64,000 nucleotides of DNA from Pelargonium tetragonum (Eukaryota; Streptophyta; Magnoliopsida; Geraniales; Geraniaceae): assembly GCA_036897445.1 (NCBI GenBank), contig JAYMTL010000046.1:58519-122518 (forward strand). The letters are read 5' to 3'. Below are positions 36,801 through 49,200 of this stretch, one piece after another. Every line of letters starts with the position of its first letter. Positions within the stretch are counted from its first letter, which is position 1. Under the pieces are notes generated by a model. That model did not search any database and was not told the origin of the DNA. It saw only the letters and a list, made by a program, of their open reading frames with translations. A program made the position numbers and the translations under genes.

Positions 36801-39224
36801 CCCACGTGTCTATAATTTAAGCTGCGTTTTAAAGCTAGCTCCAACACTTGTTCTTAGTCTTATCTTAGTTCTTAGTATTAGTAATAAAGTAAAGAGCATC
36901 ATTTAAGAGATTCGCTTCTATATAAGCAATTTCCTCATGATTAAAAAGTGGCTCTTATCCAGCTGCCTATTCGTAGGATAAACAAGTTCTTGATAAATTA
37001 GGTAACTCCGCCTTCAGAATCCTTTAGTATATTTCAAAGTTTATAAATCATTCTGTAACTGGACTAGGAAATTCCTAATCCGCTTCGATTGTCTAGAGCC
37101 GCCCCCCCACAATTAGGAGAAACCTTCCATAGAGCTGCACGGGCATCCCCTTATATTTATTATACATTCTACAAAAGTCAAACCGCTACGAAGATTCTCT
37201 GCAAGCCTACAACTCTTTTGAAATGACGAAATAAACTAAGGAGTAACATTACCTTACTACCTTCCCTTAAAAGAGGACCTCTTGAATATATAACTGCTCG
37301 CTAAGAAAAGGAAGCTCTTTGTTCTTATATCACGTATATATATTCTTAGGCACTTTTTTAAATGAATAAAGAGTAAACTGGAATATAGAATATAGGATTC
37401 GTATTTTTCAAAATTGTACTAAAATCTAACTAAGTCTTAATACTATACAGGGTTTTCAGATAAACGAATTTCTAGTGCTTAATTTGATTGGTGCTACTAT
37501 AGACTTTCTCATTTTATTATATTTTGCACAACACACGTATCCGGGTCCGGGTCAGAAGATCTACAAAAACTAGACTATAGAGGGACCTCTAACATATGCT
37601 AATAAAAAGTGAAAACTAATCTAGAAAATCTTAGGTACGAAAAGGTTTATGAGTTCACTCTAAGTAAGTTAACATAAACATATTATAATATAGCAAGCTT
37701 CCTTAAATAGCTTAAACTTAAAAGAATATAGAGCTCTTGGGAAGTCAGCAGCTCGCCCTAAGGGATTGTAACTCGTTGCAAGAATTCTACTTTGTTGGGA
37801 TCCCTACTCTAAAGAAGGGAGCTGTCTGGAACAAAGAGCTCCCCTTTTGGTATAACTTCTTAGGGTCCTACTTTTTTGAATTAAAAGGCTTTTAGTTGTT
37901 TTGTAGCTTATAGGAATGATTTTTAGAAACAATAGTATAGAGGGAAAAAGACTTTGAGACAAAAAGGAGCCCCGGGGAGAGTTGCTTAGCACTAGAGGTT
38001 TAACCCGAATCTAATCCCAAGTGTTTTTTATTTTAAACTTCTTAGGGTATAAAAAATTTGGCAATCAAGGTTTTAAATTCCTCTCCCCAGTAATAAAAAC
38101 TAAAAGCTGAAAAGTTACTGGTTTTTTGAATTTTTATAGAGTTAATCTTAGACTTTGTACCTCAGATTGAAATACTTACTCTTCTGATATAATGCATACT
38201 CTATCTTTTTTTATAGGGTCCCTGTTGACCCAGACAACAGATTTAAGTCTTCGGTGTGAAATAGGAGTCCTAGATTACTGATATAAAGGGAAGGCTTTTT
38301 ACTTGTCACGGCTTTCAGGGCCCGGTAGATCCTACATTCCGTAAAAAAGCTTTAAAATCTAAGAGCTTATTGTGTCCGGTGGGAATTGAAGCTTATATTT
38401 ATGTATTTTTGATTATGGCAAAGCCTTACTGACCGGGCTAAGGATATCCTGGGTTCTCAAAGAATACGCGGGCTTAGTATTATAATAAAGCATGTTGTTT
38501 AAAAGGTCTAGCTTAGAAGCACCCTTTACGTCATAGCTACTGAAATACAACCTATATGGGACCACAAAATCAACTCACAAATGCTGGGTTAGTGTCTACC
38601 AATTCCTGTTTCCAGTAAAAGTCATATTTATATAATAGGGGTACCATCACTTCAAAAGAGGTTTTGTTTAAGTTGAGTTTAAGCTAAAGTTTTCTTGAGG
38701 TTGGTTATAACGTAAGGATGGATATTCATTAAACAAAAACGCCTTAACCTCCGTCTCTTAATGATAATAACACAGAGCCAGGGAGGTTATACCTTACTGT
38801 AATACAAAACTAAAGGAAGGAGCTCAGGCTATCAACTTATCACTATGGCACTCTACTCTATTTTCTTTATGCTATACGATTAAGACAACCAGCCCACAGT
38901 TTTTCTATTAAAAGGTACGCTTAACCCGTGCAGGAATATGTCCTATACTTCTTTATGACTTACCAGGCCCGCTTGCTTATGGAATTAAAAAGTGTTCTCC
39001 AAATCAGGAAGGATTTTCTTCTAGGTTTTTTATACAATGTTGACTTACTCTAGCTCTAGGAGAAAGAATGCATGCTATCAAAAAAGGAACTCTTTCATGA
39101 AGAAACCTTGGCTAGCTTTGATTCATTTGTTTTTGTATTTTCTTATTTTATTTACTTGGCTTAAGGTTAACCTGCCTATTCTTATAATATCCTTAGAAAG
39201 TTATATAAGTTAATAAAGGAACAC
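33822..39224. other. Non-coding spacer
   Basis: No gene found. It contains G/C dyads (35097-35105, 38216-38222, 38318-38325), a (TA)n run at 36604-36616 and isolated tRNA T-loop-like words at 35041, 36170 and 36790 with no supporting arms. A minus-strand D-arm-like hairpin near 38425-38440 has no matching T-arm. Confidence 0.6.
36604..36616. repeat. (TA)n microsatellite
   Basis: An alternating T/A run of about 13 bases. A similar run occurs at about 49597-49609. Ordinary for AT-rich spacer. Confidence 0.6.
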
Positions 39225-39278
39225 ATATATTTAATTTAATAGCAGCGCCGCGCGGATTCTTTTTTAATTACATTACCT
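39225..39278 (-). repeat. Composite repeat with motif copy 4
   Basis: This segment combines an ATATATTTA start, the R2 left block (39230-39245), the GC box GCAGCGCCGCG (39242-39252), TTCTTTTTTAATTA, and the 15-bp motif in reverse at 39264-39278. The right half, from CGCG onward, matches 57496-57521 with a two-base gap. It is the only place where three separate repeat families meet, so it may be close to the parental element. Confidence 0.6.
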
Positions 39279-40124
39279 AGACTCTAAACAAATTGAATTT
39301 CTATTTTTTCTATTAAGATTACATTTCTTAAGAAATTTTTAAGGTTGTATTGCTCGAGAATATCTGCTTGATAAGGTATTGCGTTTACCAAAATTAGGGT
39401 TTTGTGTCAAGATAGGTTTTACTGTTTAGCACCCCTTTTAATTACTTAGGAGGCTCCTCGGTTACAATAGTATAATAACGAAAATCAAACCCCAGGGCTT
39501 TCCGGAAATAGGATTGCTTATAAAGAGTAAAAACTTTCCATTCATTTTCGGTTTGATTCACCAAAGCCGTAACTACTCAGAAGTCGTTGGTTCAAGTCCT
39601 AAGATCCCCTTTCAAGAGAGAGCTCCTTTATTTACTCTTCTTAAGAGCTAAACTTTTATAAACTAAAAACAAGTCGTTTAACAGGCTAGAACATAGTAAC
39701 TTCCTGGGCTGGTCTTGCTGGAATCCCCTGTAGTTTTTTATATTTAGATTTTTTTAATAAAAAGCATTGGTAGCAGCTTTAAGCTAGAAAAACCCATGTA
39801 AATTTTAGTGCTTCAGGGGTGGAAAAAAGGGGAAATGATTACACAAACGGGGGCTCTATTATAAAATCCGTGGAAATAGAAAACCTTTAATTATATAAGA
39901 AGACATACAATAAGGGGTTACTTAACAACACAACAGGAAAACTCCTAAATGCGGAAACTAGTAACGCTGGTTTTAGACTGAGACTGGGTTTACTCTCGGG
40001 TAGTATAACTACTTCCTGCATTTGAGATTTATAGTATTACGGAATTCCGCGGTCGAGTAACATACAGAAAACCTAAAAAGCTTAGATGCTTAGACCAAAC
40101 TACAAAGGCCGATAGGACATATAG

Positions 40125-40138
40125 GAGGGGGTCCCCTC
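40125..40138. repeat. G/C dyad GAGGGGGTCCCCTC
   Basis: A 14-base dyad with one mismatch at the centre. It contains GGGGTCCCC, also found at 18660 and 58865. Confidence 0.55.
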
Positions 40139-42624
40139 GACGCTAGTTATTGCCTTTACCTTGGAATAGAAAAAATTCTATATCCGGGTTTAACTGCTTT
40201 AGGAGCCTCGTTAAGGACTTTAGTATTTACTCAATCATCTTTCTTGGACTAAAAGTAAAAAGAGACTCAAAACAAGAGAGTATGCTTCCCATATGGATTA
40301 CCCTCGACACAGGCAGAGGAGATTCGAAGATTTACTTAGTATAAGCCGGGACACTTTAGTAAACTCAATTCGCAAAAATCTAATACGTAGGTATAATTAA
40401 GATAAAGATAGTAAAAGGTCTGGTTTTTCAAAAAAGCGCTGCTCAAGATAAAATGGAATCGGGGTTTCCGGCCTATTTATATACACTCTTTGATTACAAG
40501 GGTTACTTTAAAATTTTATCTTCACGTTAGGATCCAATAGCCTAAATTTAACAAGATCTCTAATACACCTGGGATTTTTTATTCAACTAAAAAAGTTAGG
40601 CCATTTCAATTTCACGCTTATATATCATACGAAAGTCTCTAGAGTTCTCTCCTAGGTTAAGTCCTTTTCCAATGCAACCTCCTCTTCTCCGACAGTGATA
40701 GGTAGAATGCCCGAGTCCTAACTTTTTTTAATACAACGGGTTGAGCAAACCGCTGTTATAGGGTCACGTAAAAAGCCGTACAAAAGGTTTTGGAATGAAA
40801 TATGTCTGGACCCGGTTGGGCTTTACTTAACGGGAATTTTAGACTCCTACCACCGGAGGGTCTTTTGCTCGTTGATTTTTAAGCTGCTAACTGTAATTAG
40901 GAAGAGCTCCCTTTAGTGAAATCCAAAAATAGAAAAAGTGCGGGTGTTTTGTAAATAGCACACCCAGAACAAGACACCATAGGATGAAGAAACCTTTGAT
41001 ACCCCTTAAAAGACTTCCAAAAGAGCCCTCTCTAATTCTGTAGGGCTCAGGGACCCCCGAAATTTACTTAAGAGCTATTCATTGTTATGATAACTTGTTT
41101 GTACATGTGTAAGTATTTGCCTATCTTCTTTACCCATCGTTATAGGAATTCCTGGCTTACTCTGTCATTTTTCTTTTAGCATTGTCTGAATTACCAGAAT
41201 CTGAATAAATTATTAGGCATTACACCTACCTAATACTTAAAAGCGGGCTTAATTGTGTTCTCCTTTTGCGTATTTAAATAAGTATAAGAGTTCAAAATTG
41301 CGCGAAAAGAGCTCTCCTCAATGCCATTAGTTTACCTGTAACAAGCTTTTCTACGAGGCATCGTTACCTAAAATTTTTTAATTATTTTTAAGGAATCTAA
41401 AACTTCTTATTTTTGTGAATGAAAAAATCCTAAAAAGGGTAAAACTTATAAACAGTATTTACTACAAGGGAATACCTAGTGAAAAAGAGGATTCGGGTTT
41501 AAACTACAGCTAACCCTTTCTTTTGTAAAAGCCAAAAAGTATAAACCTAGATTTCACTATAACTATTTCTTTTTCAATTTTTAGCATTAGTCAAAGCTCT
41601 TGACTCTACAGGAATTTATCCAAATAGGAATATAAATCCACATTTATAAGCTAATATACTTTAAAAGCGAAATAGATTGAGTAGATACCAAAAATTTATA
41701 AGACCCCTTTCGCGACTTAGTGGGTTAAAACTTGCCAACGTACGATTTATTTATACAAATTAAGGAGGGTTTTTCTATACTAAAAAAAAATGTAGACTTA
41801 TAATAAGTTTCAAGACAAGTAATACCGGGTAGCCCTCTTGCTTTATGATGCTCGCACTAACTTAGACCTAGATCGTTTCTTTCTTTATTAATATTAAACG
41901 AAATTAGAGTTATACTTAGGTACCTTATAATAACAAGTATCTATTTCAGGAAATAATATAGCTTTTATCCATACTGGTACCTCTCGGATAGCTCTAAAGG
42001 CGCAATCTTGTAAATAAAAATTTATAATAGAAGCATAGTTTAAATAAAAAAACTAAATAAGCAGCGGAAACCGCATGTTGCTTTAGAATTTGTAGGGGTC
42101 CGTTTTATGCTGTAGATGAAATTTAATAATTGTAAGTAAGCTCTTGTCCCACTAGAAACTAAGTGCCTGTTAAACCTCTTCTAAAAATAAAAAGAATAAA
42201 ATACCGGGAAAGACTCTAAAAGCGGGTCCATCCTAAAGGAGGACTCTACATAATATCAAATCAAGATCACGTACTGTAAGCCTAGAAATACTCGGGGTAA
42301 AACTTAATGAGGTTTAGACTTTATTCGTTATTTCCGTGATAATAATATTCTCTTTAGCTTGGTCAACCTCTTAAATATAATTTTGTAAACGTAAAAATAA
42401 AAAATCTTAGAGTTCCTTCCTTTTTTTGTTCAATCAATATACCAATTTAGTGCCTAAAACAAGAGCTTGTAATGCATGTTTCAAGTACTCCAAAGGGTTC
42501 CCTCTTTATTAGATATTAGATTTATAGACTTTGTTAACTAGACCCTTAATAAGTTAGGCACATGCACAAGCAAGTAGAACCTAATTACAGGTATCCACTA
42601 AACTTTATATACCTGTATTATGCG

Positions 42625-42662
42625 GGCAGGTAATAAAACTCTTTGCTTAAGGAAACTCCCCT
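42625..42662 (+). repeat. Dispersed repeat R1, copy 2
   Basis: Matches 777-813 in the same orientation. The opening GGCAGGTAA and the core TTTGCTTAAGGAAAC are conserved, with four or so differences and one inserted base. The bases flanking the match on each side differ between copies, so the element ends are near the limits given. Confidence 0.7.
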
Positions 42663-44115
42663 TAATACAGAACCTCTAAAAGCACCCTTTATAACTAATA
42701 ACTAAAAGCCTTTGCTTTGTTAGATCTGCAATCGAATACCCTTTTAAAGAATTCCATGTTATTATTAGAGAAAACAAATCTCCAAAAAATTCCCCTAGAA
42801 CTTTATTTATCGCTTTAACTAACAAATACTTCTGGAAAAAACCTACTTGCTTAGTTATGATTATGAGGCCTATGCTTTGTACTAGAAGGACTTCCTTTGC
42901 AATATCCAGTTAAAACTCCTAAAGACTCTTTACTATCTACTATATTTCTTTTAATTTCCGATAAATATAAAAACCCCAAAATTGACTTTAATGACAGAGC
43001 AGGTAACAAGTACCTAGGAGTGGTTAGTGCTTCCTCCTTATACTTATTTTTAACTTATTACCCTTTTTAAATTCTGAAATGAAATATTAGTAGGAGATTT
43101 CCACCTTTAGCCTTAGTTTTATAAGTTTGTACTTTTCTTTCTAATCCATTTGCGCATTATCCCCTGTAAAACAACAACCCCGATCCTGTAAAAGGAGCTT
43201 CTCTGAGGCTTAAAAACCTTACCTTAAATTTTTAAATAAAGGAAAGACTTTTACGGTAAAGATAAAACCTCTGGATTCCTTAGAATAAGGCTAAGTTATT
43301 ATCTAATGTTTCAATTATCGACGATATTTATAGAGCCCCTTTTCCCTACCCTAGGTCAAATAGGAAGTTGTTTTTAAAAGTAAAAAGTAATAATTCCTTA
43401 TTTTTTTTTAAGAAGGGGATAATTTGATAGGTTTCTAAGTATCCGGTAACATAGAATTGAGAGCACAAAAAGTAAGAGAATCGTTTAGATAGAATAAACC
43501 AACCTTCCTTTTTTACAAGGGGCTTTTTATTACAAAATTACCCTTCTTTTTTGAATACATTTCATTCAAGTCCAAGTATATAAGATTCATTAAAGATCTA
43601 AAATTAAGTAACCAGATTTCCCGTATATCTCTCCCTGGAAAGCACTAAGTTCTATAAATTTTTAAATACATCTACTGGATACTTTTCATTTTAAGGAAGC
43701 TACTGTATCATATAAAAAGTCGCTGTATAAATAAAAAAATCGCACTATGCAATTTAGAAGCAAGTGTCTCCTAAACTCGATACATGTTTTTGATATAAGA
43801 AACGAGTACTCCAATCCAAGGCTTCTGCAATCTATATTTGTATATGTATCTTCGCTGTCTTACTCTTTGTATTACCTCTACCTTTCTTAGCAGTACTCCT
43901 TTTATAGACTAGACTCTTACCTACTAGAAACTAGAACTATTGGTTCTAATGGACTAGGGAAGCTCCTTTGGCATTCATTTCCTTTAGGATTTTTAGAGGA
44001 AAACTCCCAAGTTCTAGCTTGCCTTTTTAAAAGAGTAACTACACGAACAAAAAGACAAGGATCCATAGGTTCAAATACCACCTTTTAAGAGGGAAACTCC
44101 TTCTGCTTGCTCTTG

Positions 44116-44647
44116 AAAGTTTCGTGCTTTTTATAAGAGTATAGGAGGAAGAGCAGCATTAGTAGTAAGAGAAGGAGTAAGCGCTATAGCTATAATAAAG
44201 ATTGTACTCTTCTTGTCTTCTTGCCTTTAACCTCCTTCGTAAGCCTTCAATTGACATTATCAAGTATCTCCAAGTAAACTTGCCTCTTAAACGATAAGAT
44301 ACAGAGTGCAGCGAGGAATACGACTTAACAAAGACAAGGAATATCTACACTTACCTTAATAATTATTACTATCTAGTACTAGTAAACCCTTATTCCATTA
44401 CTAACTAAAAAGACTTAAGAGATTAAAGAGTAATATACTAATACACTTAATAATATAACTATAACTAGAAAAAGACCTTATCTATTTATTTATTACTATC
44501 TATTAAGAAGAATAAAAATCCAAGTACGGGTTTAGCTGCTAAGAACTCTTACTAAGAAGGGGGTGTAGCTCTATAGCTATTAAGAAAGTCTGTAACAAAT
44601 AACAAAAAGTAAGTCAATATTAGAAATAAGAAAGCAAAGAAAGAAGT
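44116..44647 (+). other. Island 4: TGA-poor, TAG/CTA-rich segment
   Basis: One TGA (44252) in 530 bases on the plus strand, where about ten are expected. It includes GAGCAGCATTAGTAGTAAG and GCTATAGCTATAATAAAG, which resemble words in island 1 around 6045-6075 and 5692. No intact frame. It is probably the same class of sequence as islands 1-3. Confidence 0.35.
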
Positions 44648-46240
44648 GAATCATTAAGTAAAGTCTAGGGCAAAGTCACTCAAAATCGTAAGAGGCGCTT
44701 GTAATAAGATTTCAAATTCTAACTAAAAGGTAGTACAATCTAAAGAAGACCTTTTCATTTAAGAAATAATACGATCTTATACTCCCTAGGGCTAGTATTT
44801 TTATTACAAGAGGAGCCCTTATTTCAAGCTAAAAATGTAACCTATATTACTTTGATGGGATCGTTACTGCTCGGATTTTAATCAATTGCATAAAAAAGCT
44901 ACTCTAATTTTGCTTATCTTCTACGAGTTTTTTAGAATTAAAGGGTAACTTCAGAATAGGTAAAAGCACAAATCCAGTGAAAAAACATAGGCTCAAAAAG
45001 GGCCATATCCTCGAAAGATTTTTTAAGGTTTTTCTTATACCTCTCTTATATCTTATAATAAAAAACCCTCCTTTATCTTGTAAGAAGAAATTTAGGTTTA
45101 AGCATAGATCAAAGACAAATTGTTCAAGTCCCACGGTAGCTTAATTTCAAAAGAGGACTCTTCTGCTCCTAAGTGTGACTTTTTATTAAGGCAAGGAAAC
45201 TTGGGCTTTAAACCCCTTGTATCAAAAAAAGATTTTTTAATTTAGTGTTATATCTTTTAAAACTCATGGCACAAATTTGAGAAGGCTTTTTTGCGCTTTT
45301 ATGAATCCAATATAAGTATTTTAGACATACTCAGGAAGCTTTATAGATAGAGGCAAGATTTATCTTGTTGGCAACCCTTACCTTATTGTAATCTTATTCT
45401 TCAATATAAATTAATACGAAACTTTTTTACTAAGTGGAGTATTATAGAATTCAGATATGAGTAGTGGCTTAGAATAAAAGTTGTTAAACAAAAACCTAAG
45501 GGACTGCAGGCACCTTTAAAGAGGGGCTTTCCTTTATGTCCGAGAGAACTTAAGTTAAGACTTAGAAAAGTGAAGATTGACCTAATTAGGTAACACTTTA
45601 AAGGGACTCCGCATTCTTTTTATGATTTGGCACAATTGAGAAAGGTATGTATAGCTTTTTGCTTGCGTAGATGTAGAGACTCCTTTTGTTAAGAGCCCCC
45701 TTTTACCGGATTTATATCTTGTGTTAGGGTATATATAGGGCAGACTCTCAGAAATTTAGGGTAACATATTGCGCTATTATGTAAATTATTAAAACCGAAA
45801 CCGGATTTCTTTTGTTCCGAAAAAAAGGAAACTCTCTATTAGAGGGTTCTAGTTAGAATTTACGGCTCTCTACCAAGCCTGGCTGAGTTATTGGCGCAAA
45901 TCCATATAAGGGCTCTTAATTAATAGGAATCCGCAATTTTGTTTAACGAGGTAAATGTTAGTAGTACCAGCTCTCACTTTTAAAACTTAATCTTGTATTT
46001 CCTTGGCCAAAGTAGTTTAGATTTTGTCTATTCTACAACAGCAAAATCGTCTCGACTTAACTTTACAAACCGAGAATCTAGTGGTTTCCCAGACTGTCGA
46101 TTTAAAGTGTCCGGTAATTTTTATAAGATATTTCTCTACTACAAGCCACTGTTAAAGCCGGTGTACCATGTTTTGAAGTAATAAATAACTATAGGTACCC
46201 TTGTAAAGTAAAAGGGCCTCTCCTAGAACCTAGAAGTAAA

Positions 46241-46247
46241 GGGGCCC
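46241..46247. repeat. G/C dyad GGGGCCC
   Basis: Context AAGTAAAGGGGCCCGTAC. Typical member of the class. Confidence 0.5.
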
Positions 46248-49200
46248 GTACTAAAGTAACATGATTTGAAGTGAAGTCCCGCCTTGTCTTTTTAAATTCC
46301 TAAGGCAAAGACAGATAAAATAAAAAGGGTACACAGAAGAAATCCCAAACCTCTATTTGTTTCAAAATTAGGTGTAAGTATTAAAAAGTAGTCCGAAGTC
46401 CCAACACTCCTGTTCAATCTATTATAGCAAGAGGCTAAGGAAAGCGCCTAAAAAGTACTGACCAAGGAATTTATAAGTTAAAAGAAAGGAAAACGCTTTT
46501 AAAAAGCATAAGTATCGTGTTACTTCCGTATATGACTGGGGTTTAGGCTGTTTCAGTAGATTTGTAACTTTGTATGGGATGTAAAATCCTAGATAAAGTT
46601 ACACGCAATCGAGCTTCTATTAATAAGGCAACCCCTTGTCTATCAAGTTTTAAATTACAAGGGTTACATGAGTTGTGTCGCTAAAGTTGAGTTATAGGGC
46701 TTTATACCCAATAGAAGTTAAATCCAAGTAATGGGACCCGGAGTATCCGCAGGAGTTTTCCCTAGTATTTATAAAAAACGAAACGTCTTATACAAAAATT
46801 CAGTGGTGCGAAGATAAATTTGGGTTTCTTTGATAAAAAAGGAAGTATACCTTTTTAGGAGGCTCTTATGTTACAAAACAAAGGGCTTTGGAAAGAGATT
46901 TAGATCCACTTCTATTTTATATCATTTTAGAGTTTACTTTTCTTTATTTTAGGCTGGAGCGCCCCTTGTTCAACAAACTTCTTAGGTATTTTGATAACTT
47001 ATATGCGGGCCTGTCTACTGCGGAAAAAGCTCCCCATGTTTTTGTAATACTTAATTTGAGTCTAAGAGGGCTCTTGCTAATCAGTCTTAACAAAGGAATC
47101 CCTAAAGGTTGTAGTTTTGGCTTTAAATTCAGTTTTAATGGATAGAATCCGTTAAACTCGCGCAGCTCTGTTGAGTTAACAACACTACCCTTAGTTTATA
47201 GGAACTCCCCGTTAATGAAATTCTTTCAATTACTACTAGCACCTGTTAGAGACCAGCCTACGCTTGCTACTAAGACCGAGAGCTTCTTCGGCGGAACTCC
47301 CTCCTTTAAAGCTTCCCCTACAGAGGACCCGGATATTCGAAATGGATTCAAGATGCTTTTCCTAAGAATTACTAGGAGAACTCCTGATGAATAAAACACG
47401 GACTTTATATGCTTATATGAAAGGGAAAGGGGTTGCTCGTAGGGATTACTAACGGAATCCGCCAGTACTCTTACAAAAGTTTTGTTAATAGAGTCCTTTT
47501 AGGACGGACTCCCTCGGCCTATTTGTTTTGTAGGGCTATCCCAAAAAGGAATTGCTAATTAGGTTAAAAAACTCCTCGCAAAAAGTTTAGTAAAAAGCTT
47601 GAATGCAGCTACTTAGCTTTTGGATAACTCTTTTTTATCTAACATTCTTTTTGTGTCATAAAGAGAGCGCTCCCTGGCTAAGGCATTACTTTAGACTTTT
47701 GTTTACTGAAAGCTTTTTCTTTTTTAGAGTCCTTACAACCCGGCCTTCTCTTGTTACTGGTCGAAAAGAGGAATGGGGTTAATTAGTTTGGATTTCCTAG
47801 GCATTGAGTACAAGCTGCTCCTTTGCACAGAACCCGGAACTCTTTACATTTGATAGTACTAGATCCGACACAAATGTTATTTTAGTATGAAGTTTAGTTA
47901 ATTTACCAAGAAATTGAAATGTACGACTCATAGGATAGAGAGGGTTAAATCCAAAATCATTGTTTTTAAAAGTGCTTAGTTATCTGCAACATAAAGATAC
48001 CCCGACAAGAGTACAATACAATATTTTTGTATAACCCATTTCATGCAGTACTACTGAGTGAGCATATAAACTGAACTATCTCGCAAAAAAGTACGAGATT
48101 GCAAAAGAGGGAACATTTTGTTTTAGTTTCTTCTTGTTTTCGGAATTCCACTTTATAAAATAGCGGGTCTGTCATTGAAAACTCTAATAACAATCACTAA
48201 AGGTTTTTTATCACTTTCTAGATCTAGAATTTTTGGTCTAGTAAGCGTGGATCTTGAGGCCCTTGTAGCCAAGGTGTTGTTTTCCCTTTTCTATAGGAAG
48301 TCTTTCGAGATACCAGTTAAGGTGGGATTCCCTAGTGTTAATTCGAAAAATTATTTAGCTGTAATTTTAGAGTTGAGTTGCATTAGGGCTTTCTTTTTTG
48401 GGTATAGCTTTAGTAAGTGATAATAGGAGCTTAGATATTCGTTTAGTTTATTGTCTTTAAAGATTAGGAAAGAAATTCGCTTTTAAACCTTCTTTATAAT
48501 CGAAGTCGAGAGGCCAGAACAGAAGGGTACAAAGTTACTTTAACACAAAATAGGGAAGACTCCCTAAACAAGGACTGATAGATTAAAACACTTCAAAACT
48601 CCGGTATAATTATGAAATGTGCTGACAAGTCTCGAGGAAATACACCTCTTTATAGAGTATATGATACGATCCCACATCTAGTTTATATGCTTTGCTGAGT
48701 AAAGCCTTAGCGCTTAAAAAGCCTTGTTTATAAAATAAAAGTGGGACTGGCAAAAAGGGTTCCTAATGACAAAGAGGAGTGCGTTATATAAGGGGCTTAC
48801 CTATACATCTCAAAGAGTTCCTTTCCCAATAGGATTGCTCCTTCTAAACTTCGAGAAGGGCTCGATAATAATTAAACTGCCCGTGGACACTTACATCTTG
48901 TGGCTTTGAAAGCTAAAGTACAGCCCCTATCTATTCGTTATTCTTAATTCCCGGAGAAAAGACTATAATCTAAACTAGACTTATTTCTATTAGCCTCTTA
49001 CAAAAGGAAAGGAGAACCAAAACCTGTGATTTGAATTGAAAGGTATCGAAGTTTTTTGTATAAAGAATTCTTCCTGCCGAGAGTCCTATACTATAAGATA
49101 AGGGCGCCCCGGCAAAAAAATGTATAATCAGATTTAAGGGCCTTTTTTTAGTTGTTGTACTACCTCTTGCCTTTAATCCTGAGTTAATGTAAGCAAGAGA

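Larger units (their letters stand above)
39279..44115. other. Non-coding spacer
   Basis: No supported gene. Contents are the dyad at 40125-40138, GGGGTCC at 42095-42101, R1 copy 2 at 42625, and tRNA T-loop-like words at 39586 and 44069 without the other arms. At 43840-43930 the sequence becomes briefly CTA/ACT-rich, like the islands. Confidence 0.6.

Noticed and set aside
36783-36850. Minus-strand GGGGGTTCGAAT T-loop-like sequence
   Set aside because: The T-stem does not pair and no anticodon arm can be placed at the right distance.
38370-38455. Minus-strand tRNA-like sequence with a D-arm hairpin (GCC...GGC)
   Set aside because: No T-arm or pairing acceptor stem could be found; a single short hairpin is not enough.
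39545-39610. GGTTCAAGTCC T-loop-like sequence
   Set aside because: The stem on the 3' side is broken and the upstream arms are absent.
44050-44095. CATAGGTTCAAATACCACC, T-arm-like
   Set aside because: It resembles the tRNA-Pro T-arm in a few bases but nothing upstream fits a D- or anticodon arm.
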